Source of the DNA: Isotricha intestinalis
Taxonomy: Eukaryota; Ciliophora; Litostomatea; Vestibuliferida; Isotrichidae
DNA: 37,496 nt
Assembly: GCA_023807065.1 (NCBI GenBank)
Contig: JAJJLU010000491.1
Coordinates: 1 to 37,496, forward strand
Direction: 5' to 3'
Both the position numbers and the translations under genes were made by a program. The notes beneath the pieces were generated by a model. That model saw only the letters and a program-made list of their open reading frames with translations, ran no database searches and was not told the origin of the DNA. How positions within the stretch are numbered: position 1 is the first letter of the stretch; each line of letters begins with the position of its first letter. Shown one piece after another: positions 1 through 9,770 of this stretch.

Positions 1-2930
1 AAATGAAACTAAATTTACTTATATTTTAAATAAAATGGATAAAAATAATAATAGAAAAATTGTTTTATTTTCACCAGATTTTTTAATTAAAAAAGGAATT
101 TTGAACGAATATAATGATAATAATTTTAAGTTTTTAACGAAAATAATACTTGTCCTAATTTATTATTTTTATGATAAAAGAAGCAATAAAAGAGCTAAAT
201 AATAAAAATAAAGAGGGGGAAATAAATAATAAATATATAAATGATGTAGGAATAATGAAATTTAGAGAGCAAAAAGTATGAGTATATTTAAATATGATAA
301 ATCCTTCTCAATATTTTGAAATGGAAAATATATAACAAATTTTAGTTAGTGATAAAAAAGAAAATAAATTACAAGTAGTATATCGTAGTATTCCTTAACT
401 GAATAAAAAGAAATAAGAGAAGAAAATAAATTAACAGACGATCAAGAATTTTTTGTACAATATAATTCTCATGTTAGCGAAGAGCAATTGCCAAATTCAA
501 TTATTAATTCAATAGGAGATGAAATATTAAATCAAGGTATGGAAAGATTACCTGGAATAATATTTTATTTTAACTTATATTTTTTCAAATCTTTAAAGGA
601 AAAGAAAGAATTTCTTTTACAAGTAAATAAAAAGGTTATGGATTTGAAGAAGCTGATGGGATTTTTATTTAGATTCCAAAAATGTAGTTTTAAATAAATC
701 AGGTAATATTCCTTTTTTTAAAAAAATAAGTTTTGATTTTCTTAAAGACAATAATGGGAATAATAATTTTAAATATATTGAAAAAAATAAATCTTATGAG
801 GATTCAATAATTAATATAATATGGAAACCAAAACTTCTTTTCCCTTAAAAAAAAAACAACATGATGTTAGTGAAGATCAAATTCAAGAAACTAAAAAGTT
901 AATTTATAGTATTATTCAAATCAGAAAATTTTTTTTTTGAAATTGCCATTAATAAACAAAAGAAAATTCAAAAAATTCATATACTTTTTTATTATATGAT
1001 TCTTTATTACAAACAAATGAAGACAAACTATATAAAAAAAATTAAATGATTTTTTAAAAATTTATCAATAAAAAATGAAATTAATATTACATTTGATGTA
1101 ATTTTTTTTGTTAACCTGAAAGTTTAAACATGAGAAATCTTACAAACACATTTATTAAATTAAAAAATGAAAATCAAACAAAAATAGAAGATTTAAAAAA
1201 AGAAAATCAAACAAAAATAGAAGCATTGCAAAAAGAAAATATGGATTCAAATTAAAAAAATAGAAGCAAAGCAAAAAGAAAATATGGATTTAAATCAAAA
1301 AATAGAAGCATTGCAAAAAGAAAATATGGATTCAAAACAAAAAATGGATGAATTATTAACACAATTAAATTATTTAAAAAATTTGAGAATTAAAAATGAA
1401 AATAATATAGACTTAACTTATTCAAATATTGATTCTAATAATAATAAATCGATAGATATTATTTCAGAAATCAATAATAACATTAAAAATTCGGGATAAA
1501 TAGTTTGTACTATTAAAGGTTTAAAAAATGGATTAATATGTTTAATAACTAAGGTGAAAACTCATATAATAAAAAAAAATTCACTTATAAAAGAGCTTCC
1601 TGGATATAGAAAAATAATTTTATTGTTAAAAAGTTCTAATATATACAAATGATTTGGAAATAAATAAAGAAATTAATATTGGTGAATATGCTAGGGAAAT
1701 TATAGAATTGAAGAAATATGATAATAAAATCTTAGTTTTATTAGAGAATTCCACATTAAAACTAATTGAAAAAGATAAATCTTCAGATATATTAAATAAT
1801 AATAAAAAACAAATTTGTTCAATAATAGAAGTAAGTACTAATGAAATAGTTATTATTTTCAAAGATACAAGAATAATGTTTTTTAATTTGAAAAATTTAT
1901 TGGAAATAAGAGAATTAACACTTCAATATTATATTATAAATATCGATAATATTGATATATCATGTATAAATGAAATTATTTATCGATTTCTTTAAGAAAA
2001 TCAATATTTAAAATAGATATCAACAAAAAAGAATCAATAAGTCAATATGATTTTAAATTATCAAAGATTTATTTGTTTAATAATAATATTTTTGGGATAT
2101 ATCAAAATGGTATATATCGTATTACTGACAAAGATAACACTATTAATGCAATCTTCTATGCCAATTTAAAAAAGAAAACAATATTTATAGTTTATATCAA
2201 ATTGAAGAAAAAAAATTAATGATTTCTACTAAAGAGAAATCAAATTTTATGATTTCAATTAATCTAAAAAAAACTTACTTAAAATGAATATTAACATTCT
2301 TTCTTTATTATATTATAGATTAAAAAGAGCAATATTTTTAATAAAAATAAAAATTTTGTTTTACTCATAAATAATATTAAGGAAATATTTAATTATTAAA
2401 ATAAATAAATGGTTCAAATTTTTTTAATAATTTTTCATTCTTAGTGATTATCTTTCAATCACGCCTGATATTTTGAAAATTCATTTCAAAATATTCAATT
2501 TCTACATGGTTATTTTGATTTTCTTCATAATTTACCTTTATTTAGTAAAGATAATTTTAATATGATATTATAAATCATTTTTGGATAATTAGAATAATAA
2601 AAAATAATATAAATCCAAAGAATATCTAGATGAATTAGTAAAATTAGGGAAATTATATGATTTTGAGAATGAATATTACATAAGTAATCCAAATATTGAA
2701 AATTTTGATTTTGTAAGCTCATTAATTTCAATAAATTAAGAATATGAATATTTCAAATATTTTCCAATACAAATGTAATTTTTTCTATATTAGATTCAGA
2801 AAGTGTATAAAAAGAACTTAAGGTATATAAAGATGAAATTGAAAATAAATTTAATATTTTAATAAGTATTTTATTAATTAAATTAACAATACCCTTTATT
2901 AAGTTAGTTAAAAATCAATTGAATTATGTA
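1..2930 (+). pseudogene. Decayed gene: coiled coil plus beta-propeller-like remnant
   Basis: No frame stays open, but protein-like text continues on the plus strand through many stops and frame changes. It runs off the left edge of the window. Positions about 1-900 hold unrecognised globular text. Positions 1130-1400 hold a Lys/Glu/Gln coiled coil with a 42-nt repeat. Positions 1654-1995 are open for 113 codons with alternating hydrophobic strands that look like beta-propeller blades. Positions 2040-2170 and 2600-2930 contain further traces. Breaks include TGA at 279-281 where Trp fits, TAA at 1253-1255 where the sister repeat has CAA, and single-base slips in A runs. The family was not identified. 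The short open stretches inside it at 488-697, 1284-1499 and 1654-1995 are treated as fragments, not genes. An alternative is a gene with many unrecognised introns, but the repeat comparison argues for real mutation. Confidence 0.7.
1199..1345 (+). repeat. 42-nt coiled-coil repeat, about three copies
   Basis: A unit encoding two heptads (core KIEALQKENMDS) is repeated. The three ATG GAT codon pairs lie at 1241, 1284 and 1326, giving spacings of 43 and 42 bases. The first spacing is one base too long, an insertion in an A run. In the first copy the codon after AAT is TAA (1253-1255); the second copy has CAA at the same place (1296-1298). This internal comparison shows both kinds of damage in the surrounding relic. 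Confidence 0.85.
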
Positions 2931-3100
2931 AAAAAAAATATTTAAAATTAAACAGAATACTTTAATAAAAATAATTAATGCAAATTTATTCAAATGGAAA
3001 AAATAATATTTTCAATAAAAATTATCTTTAATAAAAATAAAACAAATATATATTTTCCAATAATTTAATTAAAACTTCTTTTTTTTAAAAATAATTCATA

Positions 3101-3820
3101 TTATTTTTCAGAAATTGAATTAATTCGATTTTCAAGAAATCCTAAAATAGAATGTGAATGAAAAGGAGTTTCCATAGTCATAAATCTATGTTCTTTTCTG
3201 ATTTTATTATTTTTCTCAAAAATATTATTTTTATTAATTTTATTTTCAATAACATTTTTAGGAATTAGAGCAGAATAATCTTGTAACATTTGTAAATCTT
3301 GAATTTTATTTTTGATATGATAATCATCATTATTAGGTTTAATAACAGAATATGCTCTTTTTCTAATAACTTTAAAACTTTTTCTCATTTTACTTAAATT
3401 TTCTTGATAAATTTCATTAACAACTTCATCTTCATTTTCTTCTTCATCTGAAATTGTTTTTTCATCATCACATTCACTAAATGCTAATTCTTCATTATAA
3501 TTTTCTGAATTTTCTTCTTCTATATTATGTATATTAAAAACATGTAAAAGTTTATTTTTTGGTATTTCTTCTTCAAATTTTAAATCATATTTTTCGTTTC
3601 CTAAAGTAATAGGACTTGGACATAAAAGACTTTTTTGTGGTTTTAATTGAGGAACAAAATTTTTAGGAAGTTCTAATATTAAAGATAAACTTCTATATCT
3701 TTTAGGAGTATCATTTTCATCATTTAATAATAAATTCTTTAAATTATTTTCTTCATTAATTTGAAAAGAATAATTATTTTTTAATTGTAAACTCATTCTT
3801 TTAGAATTATCTTCACTCAT
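3101..3820 (-). CDS. Hypothetical acidic protein, 239 aa
   Basis: The family was not recognised. The frame is open from an ATG in an A-rich context to TAA. The protein has a polar N-terminus, a strongly acidic middle (about residues 100-135, rich in Glu and Asp), a basic stretch with KSFKVIRKRAYS near 150, and a C-terminal segment with the text ETPFHSHSILGFLEN. No signal peptide or membrane segment is visible. Its start lies 68 bp from the start of the Rab-like gene on the other strand, so the two probably share a promoter. The compact PFHSHSILGFLE end stands out from the low-complexity remainder and may be a short conserved binding motif; that is inference. Confidence 0.75.
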   Translation of the reverse strand: MSEDNSKRMSLQLKNNYSFQINEENNLKNLLLNDENDTPKRYRSLSLILELPKNFVPQLKPQKSLLCPSPITLGNEKYDLKFEEEIPKNKLLHVFNIHNIEEENSENYNEELAFSECDDEKTISDEEENEDEVVNEIYQENLSKMRKSFKVIRKRAYSVIKPNNDDYHIKNKIQDLQMLQDYSALIPKNVIENKINKNNIFEKNNKIRKEHRFMTMETPFHSHSILGFLENRINSISEK

Positions 3821-3888
3821 TTCTTATATTAAATTATAATATATTAATTTCCTAAAAAAAAAATATAATTTAAAAAAAAAGAAAAAAA
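3821..3888. promoter_or_regulatory. Short divergent intergenic region, probable shared promoter
   Basis: Only 68 bp separate the start codons of the minus-strand acidic protein and the plus-strand Rab-like GTPase. The stretch is almost pure A/T. Both transcription starts must lie here or inside the genes. No specific motif is recognised. Confidence 0.4.
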
Positions 3889-4587
3889 ATGTTACACAAA
3901 AAAATAAAAGAAGATTTAAAAATAGTAGTAGTAGGTCATAGTGATACAGGTAAAACATCTTTTTGTCGTTTATGGGTGAAAAATGAATTCACAGATAAAT
4001 ACAAAGCAACAGTAATGACAGATTTTAATTATAAAATATATAAATATAACAATGAATATTATAAAGTTCAAATATGGGATATAGCAGGTCAAGATAGAAG
4101 TATAGGAACAACAAAAATATTAGTTAAAGATGCTCATGCTTGCTTAATATTTAGTGATATTACAAATAGAAAAACTTTAGATGATACTTTAAAATGGAAA
4201 AATGCAGTTGATGAAAAAGCTAAATTTAAAGATGATTCTCCTTTACCTTGTGTTTTAATTCAAAATAAAATTGATTTAGTGTCTAATGATGTTATTAATG
4301 ATGATGCTTTTTTTAATTCTTTTTCTAATAAAAATAAATTTTTAAAATGCTTTAGAACTAGTGTTAAAAAGAATATTGGTGTTAATCAAGTTATGGATTA
4401 TATTATTGGACATGTTATTGAAAAATTAAATGTTATTAATGCTAAAATAGAATTACCTAAAATTTCTGATACTCATCCTTCTATTTTTTTTAGGTTGAGT
4501 AATATGAGTCAGAAAGAAAAAGAAGAACTTATTAAAAATAATACTAATTGCTGTCTTGGAGAGGAAAATATAAAGAAAAATATATAA
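3889..4587 (+). CDS. Rab-like small GTPase
   Basis: Ras-superfamily GTPase of 232 aa, expected to act in vesicle traffic. The P-loop GHSDTGKT is at residues 16-23. The switch I segment TVMTDF is at 41-46, in place of the usual TIGVDF. G3 is DIAGQDR at 64-70, G4 is NKID at 126-129, and G5 reads TSVKK at 157-161. The Ile in WDIAGQ is a feature I associate with Rab32-like proteins. The tail is odd: a Cys pair lies at 221-222 but 10 more residues follow, so it is not a normal terminal prenylation signal. No plausible intron removes the extra residues. It either uses another membrane anchor or is not lipidated. The start codon follows seven A's, typical of this window. Confidence 0.92.
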   Translation: MLHKKIKEDLKIVVVGHSDTGKTSFCRLWVKNEFTDKYKATVMTDFNYKIYKYNNEYYKVQIWDIAGQDRSIGTTKILVKDAHACLIFSDITNRKTLDDTLKWKNAVDEKAKFKDDSPLPCVLIQNKIDLVSNDVINDDAFFNSFSNKNKFLKCFRTSVKKNIGVNQVMDYIIGHVIEKLNVINAKIELPKISDTHPSIFFRLSNMSQKEKEELIKNNTNCCLGEENIKKNI

Positions 4588-4748
4588 TTTTTTTTAGGGT
4601 TTTTATTATGTTTTTTATTTTTTTTTCGTTGTTGTTTTATTTATTTTTATTTTATATTTTTTTAACGTATATTTACTTATATTTTTTATGTTTTTGAAAT
4701 TTTTAATTATATTTCTTTTAGTTTTTTAATTATTTTTATATTTAATTA

Positions 4749-7280
4749 ATGAAGAAAAATGTTAAAAATAATTCAACAGCAAATTCATCAAAAATTAATG
4801 TAGAACATAAACGTAAGAAAAGTTCGGGAACATATTCATATAATATGAATAAAAATAATAATAATAATTTAATAAATAATTCTTCAATAAGTCAAAAAGT
4901 AAATTCAATGAATCAAATAAATTATAATGGATTAGATGATGAAACAGAAGAAATAGATATTAAAATTCCAACTCCATATCCAAAGACAAAATATTTTACA
5001 ATTGATGATCCTTCTTTGGCAAATTCAAATTATACTACAATATTAAATGAAAAATATCCTCCTAGAAAATATTTATTACATAATCAAGATTCTTTTAATA
5101 AAATTAATAAAGATAAAATAACAGAAATTAAATTTAATTTTTTAAACCCAAAATTAAATTTTAGTGATTATAATTTAAAAGAGTTAACTTTTAAAGGAGA
5201 AGAAATTGATGAAAGTAAAATTAAAAAATTAGAAGATGCTTTAGAAATTATAAGTAGATTAAAAGCAAAATTAATTGAATATGAATTAGCTAACAATCAA
5301 AATATTAATAAAGCAAAAGATATTATTAATAACTTAGAAGAACAAAATACATTATATTTAAATAAAATTAATGAATTATATGATGAAATAGAAGGTATTG
5401 AAAAAAAATATGGAATTGATTTTGAACATCCTAATCCAAATGATCCTTTAAATATATTAATTAAAGAATTTAGAAATCGATGGTTAAAGAAAACATTTAT
5501 GAAAAATTTTAAAAATAGAATTTTAAGACAAAAAAAGATTAAAAAAGGATATAAAAATTTAGAATTAAAAAGAAATGTGTTATTAAAATTAAAAACTTTT
5601 ATTGCTTTTGAAAAATTACAAAATATTAATGCATTTAAAATGGCTATAATAAATAGAAGAGGGATAAAATTAATTAGTAATGCCATTGATACTTTAAGAA
5701 AAAATTTAGTGTTAAATAAATTACAAAAAAAATTTTATTATGTTCAACAAAATTTATATCAATTGATTTATATTAAGGAATTAAAATTAAAAATATATCA
5801 AAAGAAAAGATATAAAAATAATAATAAAAAAGCTTTATTTTTTTATTATTTCAAAACTGTTAAAAAAATTATTCAAATTTTAAAGACATATGCAATTCAT
5901 AAAGATGAAATTGAAAATATTAAAATCAAACAATCAAATAAAAATAATAATAAAATAGCTTATTTAAATTTTATTAAACATATTAATGAAAATTATAAAG
6001 GTAATATACCTTCTAATTTAAAAGAAAATAAAGTAAAAGGATTAAAATGTCTTAAGAATATATTTAATAAAATTGAAGAAAAAAATGAAGAAAATAATAT
6101 GATAAAAAATAAAAAATTATTAACTTTAAATAAATATTTTAATTTATGGAAAAAAGGACAAAGTGAAATGGATAAAATAATGTATATTAAAATTTTACAT
6201 CAAAAAAATTTAATTAATTCCTTTTTTAAAAGTGCATTAAATTCATATAAATTACATAAATATTCAATGGAAAAAGATAATATTAAAAGTAGGCAAAATT
6301 TAATTAATAGATTCTTCAAAAATTCTCTTAAAAAAATTCGTTTAAAAAAAAAGATAAAAGAATTTAAAGAAAAATTACCAAAAATTCAAATGTCATTAGT
6401 TTTAAAAAAAATTTTTAATCTTGCACAAATTGATCCTTTCTCTCGTTTTGCAAGTTTAAGAAAAAAATTAATATATTCCTATACTCTTGAAAAATTAAAA
6501 GATAATAAAAAAAAATCAATTGAAAAATCATATTCAAAAAATAAGAATAAAATATTCCAAAGTTTATATCCAAATATTTTCTATAAACAATTTTTAGTTA
6601 AAATAAAACATCAAATTATTAATTTTAAAAATAAAAAAGAAAGAATAAATAAATTAATTCATAGTCATTATTTATCAAAATCTTTTAAAATTTTATTAAT
6701 AAAAGCATATAAAAAGAAAGAAAAAAAAATAAGAGATTATTATGAAAATACAATATCATATATTAAAAAAATATTAAATGAAAAATCAATAGCAATAAAT
6801 AAACTTCAATATGATAATAATGATTTAATTAAAAATTATCAAAATCTTTTATCACAAATTCAAATGTTATCAAATGAAAATGAACAGTTAAAAAGAAGAA
6901 TAAATGAAATAAATACTAATTATATTTCTGAGAAAAAAGCTTATAATGATGCTTTAAGAAGAAATAAATATGATATTCAAAAAATGGATGATAATATGAA
7001 AAATGTTCAAAATCAATTACATGAAGCTTTACAAAGAGAAGATTTACTTCAACAAAAATATTGTAATGAAATACAAAATTCTATTCAATTAAATAAGAAT
7101 TTAAATGAAATTATTAATAGGAAAAATCAAGAAATTTATGAATTAAATTCTCAAAATGAAAAATTAGAAAATAAAAAAAATATGAATAATATATTATCTA
7201 ATAATTTCAATAATAATTTTAATTCCTTTAATTCAACAAATCAATCAACAAAAATAGGAATTTCAAAGAGTAATTTTTAA
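4749..7280 (+). CDS. Large coiled-coil protein with Sfi1-like repeats
   Basis: The protein has 843 aa, is Lys/Asn-rich and has no membrane segment. Residues 1-70 are Asn/Ser-rich and disordered. A short coiled coil is predicted by eye at about 150-215. Residues about 235-640 are a long basic helical array with aromatic and Trp positions spaced irregularly, for example RWLKKTF near 245 and YFNLWKKG near 465. That pattern resembles Sfi1 centrin-binding repeats, which sit in spindle poles and basal bodies. Residues about 680-815 form a strong heptad coiled coil, and the end is Asn/Phe/Ser-rich. The Sfi1 relationship is inferred from repeat texture, not from a firm alignment; another basal-body or cortical scaffold is possible. 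It lies 161 bp downstream of the Rab-like gene on the same strand. Confidence 0.8.
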   Translation: MKKNVKNNSTANSSKINVEHKRKKSSGTYSYNMNKNNNNNLINNSSISQKVNSMNQINYNGLDDETEEIDIKIPTPYPKTKYFTIDDPSLANSNYTTILNEKYPPRKYLLHNQDSFNKINKDKITEIKFNFLNPKLNFSDYNLKELTFKGEEIDESKIKKLEDALEIISRLKAKLIEYELANNQNINKAKDIINNLEEQNTLYLNKINELYDEIEGIEKKYGIDFEHPNPNDPLNILIKEFRNRWLKKTFMKNFKNRILRQKKIKKGYKNLELKRNVLLKLKTFIAFEKLQNINAFKMAIINRRGIKLISNAIDTLRKNLVLNKLQKKFYYVQQNLYQLIYIKELKLKIYQKKRYKNNNKKALFFYYFKTVKKIIQILKTYAIHKDEIENIKIKQSNKNNNKIAYLNFIKHINENYKGNIPSNLKENKVKGLKCLKNIFNKIEEKNEENNMIKNKKLLTLNKYFNLWKKGQSEMDKIMYIKILHQKNLINSFFKSALNSYKLHKYSMEKDNIKSRQNLINRFFKNSLKKIRLKKKIKEFKEKLPKIQMSLVLKKIFNLAQIDPFSRFASLRKKLIYSYTLEKLKDNKKKSIEKSYSKNKNKIFQSLYPNIFYKQFLVKIKHQIINFKNKKERINKLIHSHYLSKSFKILLIKAYKKKEKKIRDYYENTISYIKKILNEKSIAINKLQYDNNDLIKNYQNLLSQIQMLSNENEQLKRRINEINTNYISEKKAYNDALRRNKYDIQKMDDNMKNVQNQLHEALQREDLLQQKYCNEIQNSIQLNKNLNEIINRKNQEIYELNSQNEKLENKKNMNNILSNNFNNNFNSFNSTNQSTKIGISKSNF

Positions 7281-7382
7281 TAATGTTAATTTAATTAAAA
7301 TTATTATTTTTTTTTTAAATATTTTAAATTTAAAAATAATAAATTTTTAAAAAATTAACCATTTAATTTAAAAAATATTCTT

Positions 7383-7781
7383 TCAATTGTCATCAATTAT
7401 TTTATTATCATAATATTCTTCTTCTTCTTCATTATCATTTTCATAATTATCTCCATTATCATCATTTTCATTAAAAGTTACCATATCTAAACAATAAAAT
7501 CCAGGAATTAAATCATCTAAATTTTTTTTTAATAAATAATAAAAAACTTAAAAAAATATAATATTACTTTTATTTAACCATTTAGCACACCAACTTCCTT
7601 GAGGATAAGTTATAGCAATCATACCTTTAAAATTTGAAGTGATATAATTTGAAATTTCATTTAAATTAATTGAAGTACAATTATCACATCCTTCTTTTAA
7701 AAATTGAGATTCTGTTTTAATTAAATGACAATTTATACATGCTCTTAATTTTTTTAATGAATTAGGATAAGAATAATCCAT
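7383..7781 (-). CDS. SPT4: Transcription elongation factor Spt4 (two exons)
   Basis: Small zinc-finger partner of Spt5 in the DSIF complex, which travels with RNA polymerase. Exon 1 is 7568-7781 and exon 2 is 7383-7516, giving 115 aa. The four zinc Cys are residues 15, 18, 32 and 35 (RACINC and GCDNC). The core GMIAI, then WCAKW at 64-68, then LIPGFY after the splice, follow the Spt4 order. Unspliced, the frame ends within a few codons in IIFF and lacks the conserved Pro-Gly-x-Tyr strand. Splicing a 51-nt intron restores it, with codon 72 split as A|AT. The C-terminus adds an acidic tail of about 30 residues that is longer than in typical Spt4. The stop is TGA, one of three in the window. Confidence 0.9.
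7517..7567 (-). other. 51-nt spliceosomal intron in SPT4
   Basis: Read on the minus strand, the intron starts GTAATATT and ends TTTAG, with an almost pure A/T interior. It is phase 1 and contains an in-frame stop. Removing it joins the KWLNK and DLIPGFY parts of Spt4 in the correct frame. Confidence 0.88.
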
Positions 7782-7859
7782 TTGTTATTTATTTTTTAAA
7801 TTGAGCTAAATTAAATTTAATAATGATAAGAATTAATATTATATTTATATTTATATTAT

Positions 7860-8900
7860 ATATTATTTATTTTTTAAAACTCTACAACAAAGTAATAAAA
7901 CTCTGAAAACAAAAAACCAAAAAAAATTAGACAAATTTTATAATTTTTAATCTATGAATAATATTTTATAAATTTGTTTAAAAAATCAAAGTTTCAATAA
8001 ATTTTGAGGATTCTAATATTAAAATAAATTCATTTATAGTGAAATTATTTTTTTTTCATTTTTGTTCACCTTAATTTCTAAAGTCATTGGATTTAAAGTT
8101 AATAAAAAAATTTTATTTTCTTGATTTATATAAATAAATAATGAACTTTTATCATTTAAATTATTTTCTCTTATTCTATTTTCACTCATTTGAATATTTT
8201 TATTTATATTAGAAAATTGGACAATAATTTTACGAAAAATAAAAATGATAATTAATTAAAAAAATCCCACTTTAGCATATCTTTAGAATATAAAAAAGTA
8301 AATAATTTCACATCAATATTATAAATATTTTAGTTTTGACAACAATTAATTGAATTATTGGCATTCTAACTTCTTCTTCAAATATTTTTCCATAAGTAAT
8401 TCATATGAATTTATAAATAAGATATCTTTTATTATATTTATATTGTCTATAATTTCCTTTATTAGGAATAATATAATTCATCATTTCTTTCAAAAATTAC
8501 TCATTAAAACTTTATTAAATTTAAAAAGAGTAAAATATATGGAATATTAATTTCTGAATTATAAAAAATAATAGAATTGAATATAAAGATAAATAATTTT
8601 TTTATATTTATGTTTTTTTTAACCTTTAAATTTAATCTAAATCAAAGATAAACATAATTGAATTTCTCTTTCATTTCCTTGATTAAATTATTTTAAATAA
8701 TTTAGTAGAGAATAAGGAGCATTTATTACATTATTTTTATAATTATTTAAATTTTTATTAATAAAAGAAATATTTATATCATTTTTTCATAAAATCTTTT
8801 TCTGAATTAACTATTTTATTTTCATCAAAATCTTTCTTTTTTTATTTCAATAAGTTTGATTGAGGAATAGCCCAATCCCAATTACAAATTAATAAATAAA
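7860..8900 (-). pseudogene. Decayed gene on the minus strand
   Basis: Read backwards from about 8900, protein-like text appears in pieces: a Trp/Pro segment (DWAIPQSNL), a Lys/Glu/Asn segment, then APYSLLNYLK followed by a TAA (8690-8688) and FNQGNEREIQLCLSL. A second piece near 8050-8200 reads as an open 45-codon stretch with beta-strand-like hydrophobics (IFLLTLNPMTLEI). Stops and frame changes separate the pieces. The TAA sits where Gln would fit. The family is unknown. It lies upstream of SPT4 on the same strand and leaves no intact gene in this 1.2-kb gap. The short plus-strand frame at 8350-8550 is antisense to this remnant and is not supported as a gene. Confidence 0.55.
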
Positions 8901-8992
8901 TATTTTTTTTATAAATAATAAAATAACTGCTTTTTTTTATAATTAGTAATAAAATAGATTTTTAACTATTTTCTTCTTAAGTAAAATAATTC

Positions 8993-9466
8993 ATGGCAAC
9001 TATTAAAGCATTTAAAAATGAAATTTTAAGAATAGCTGAAGCAAATCTCGGTGAAAAAGCTTGGTCTTATTTTCAATCTAGACAAGCTAAAAGAAATCCC
9101 AATGTTAAATTTGGAACGTTTGAATTGAAAAATAATTTATTTGTATATGAAATATTATTAGCATCTTTAATTGATATAGGAACTCCTAAAATTTCTGATG
9201 AAAGATTGAAAATTAAATCAGAAGGAAAAACTGAAAGACCACCTACTGCACAACAATGGAATGAGGGTGAAGTTCCAAATTTTGAAGAAGTTGACAGAGA
9301 AAAAGCAGAAGGAGGTGATGTTTGTACTGATGATTCTTATTGTGGAATTGTTGATTGCCACAATCAAACAATAAGTGCTGCAAAAGACAAGGTTGTTTCA
9401 AATGATTGGGGATGGAGAAATGGTCAAAATAATGCTAAATTTTTTTCTTTAAATAAAATTCCTTGA
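8993..9466 (+). CDS. NlpC/P60-like peptidase domain, probably catalytically inactive
   Basis: The protein has 157 aa and no signal peptide. Text such as AEANLGEKAWSYF, NLFVYE, RPPTAQQW, GEVPNFE, GDVC, CGIV, TISAA and NDWGWRNGQN follows the order of bacterial-type NlpC/P60 (CHAP-like) amidases that cut peptidoglycan peptides. From my knowledge of that family, NLFVYE should be preceded by a catalytic Cys (usual text NKCN) and CGIV by a catalytic His. Here the positions hold Asn47 (LKNN) and Tyr106 (DSYC). CAT to TAT explains the His loss in one step; Cys to Asn needs two. The gene is visibly richer in G/C and in Ala/Gly/Glu codons than its neighbours, consistent with acquisition from a bacterium. 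It may be a pseudoenzyme or an early pseudogene that is still open. The stop is TGA. Confidence 0.72.
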   Translation: MATIKAFKNEILRIAEANLGEKAWSYFQSRQAKRNPNVKFGTFELKNNLFVYEILLASLIDIGTPKISDERLKIKSEGKTERPPTAQQWNEGEVPNFEEVDREKAEGGDVCTDDSYCGIVDCHNQTISAAKDKVVSNDWGWRNGQNNAKFFSLNKIP

Positions 9467-9770
9467 TATATTGTATTTTTTTTGTTTAAGAGGTAATTAA
9501 TTTAGTTAATTAGTTAATAATTATTAATTATATATAAATTAATGATAAATTGGGATTGTGATATAGTATATAATTTTTTTTCCTTTATCATTTCCAATGA
9601 TATTCCATTTTTTTTCACTATATGATATATATTATTATTCCCTTCAAAGCATTCAATAATATAATTCTTACATATTTCTTTATAAATATATTTCTCATTA
9701 TCAGATTCATCAAATGAATTATTTCACTTAAAAATTTTTTTTAAATTATATATATAATAATTATATTAAT
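9467..9770 (-). pseudogene. Gap with a short open remnant (about 9514-9725, minus)
   Basis: Read on the minus strand, about 70 codons stay open and look protein-like (FDESDNEKYIYKEICKNY, then YHIVKKNGISLEMIKEKK). They end at TAA near 9514 and are preceded by TGA. There is no good start codon. I tested whether this is a last exon of the PPPDE gene: a GTATTC donor with the TTTTTAAG acceptor leads straight into a stop, so it is not. It is probably a fragment of a decayed gene. Confidence 0.4.

Noticed and set aside
1284..1995. Two short plus-strand frames as independent small genes
   Set aside because: They are continuous in texture with broken coding text on both sides, and one shares a repeat with a frameshifted copy. 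They are fragments of one relic.
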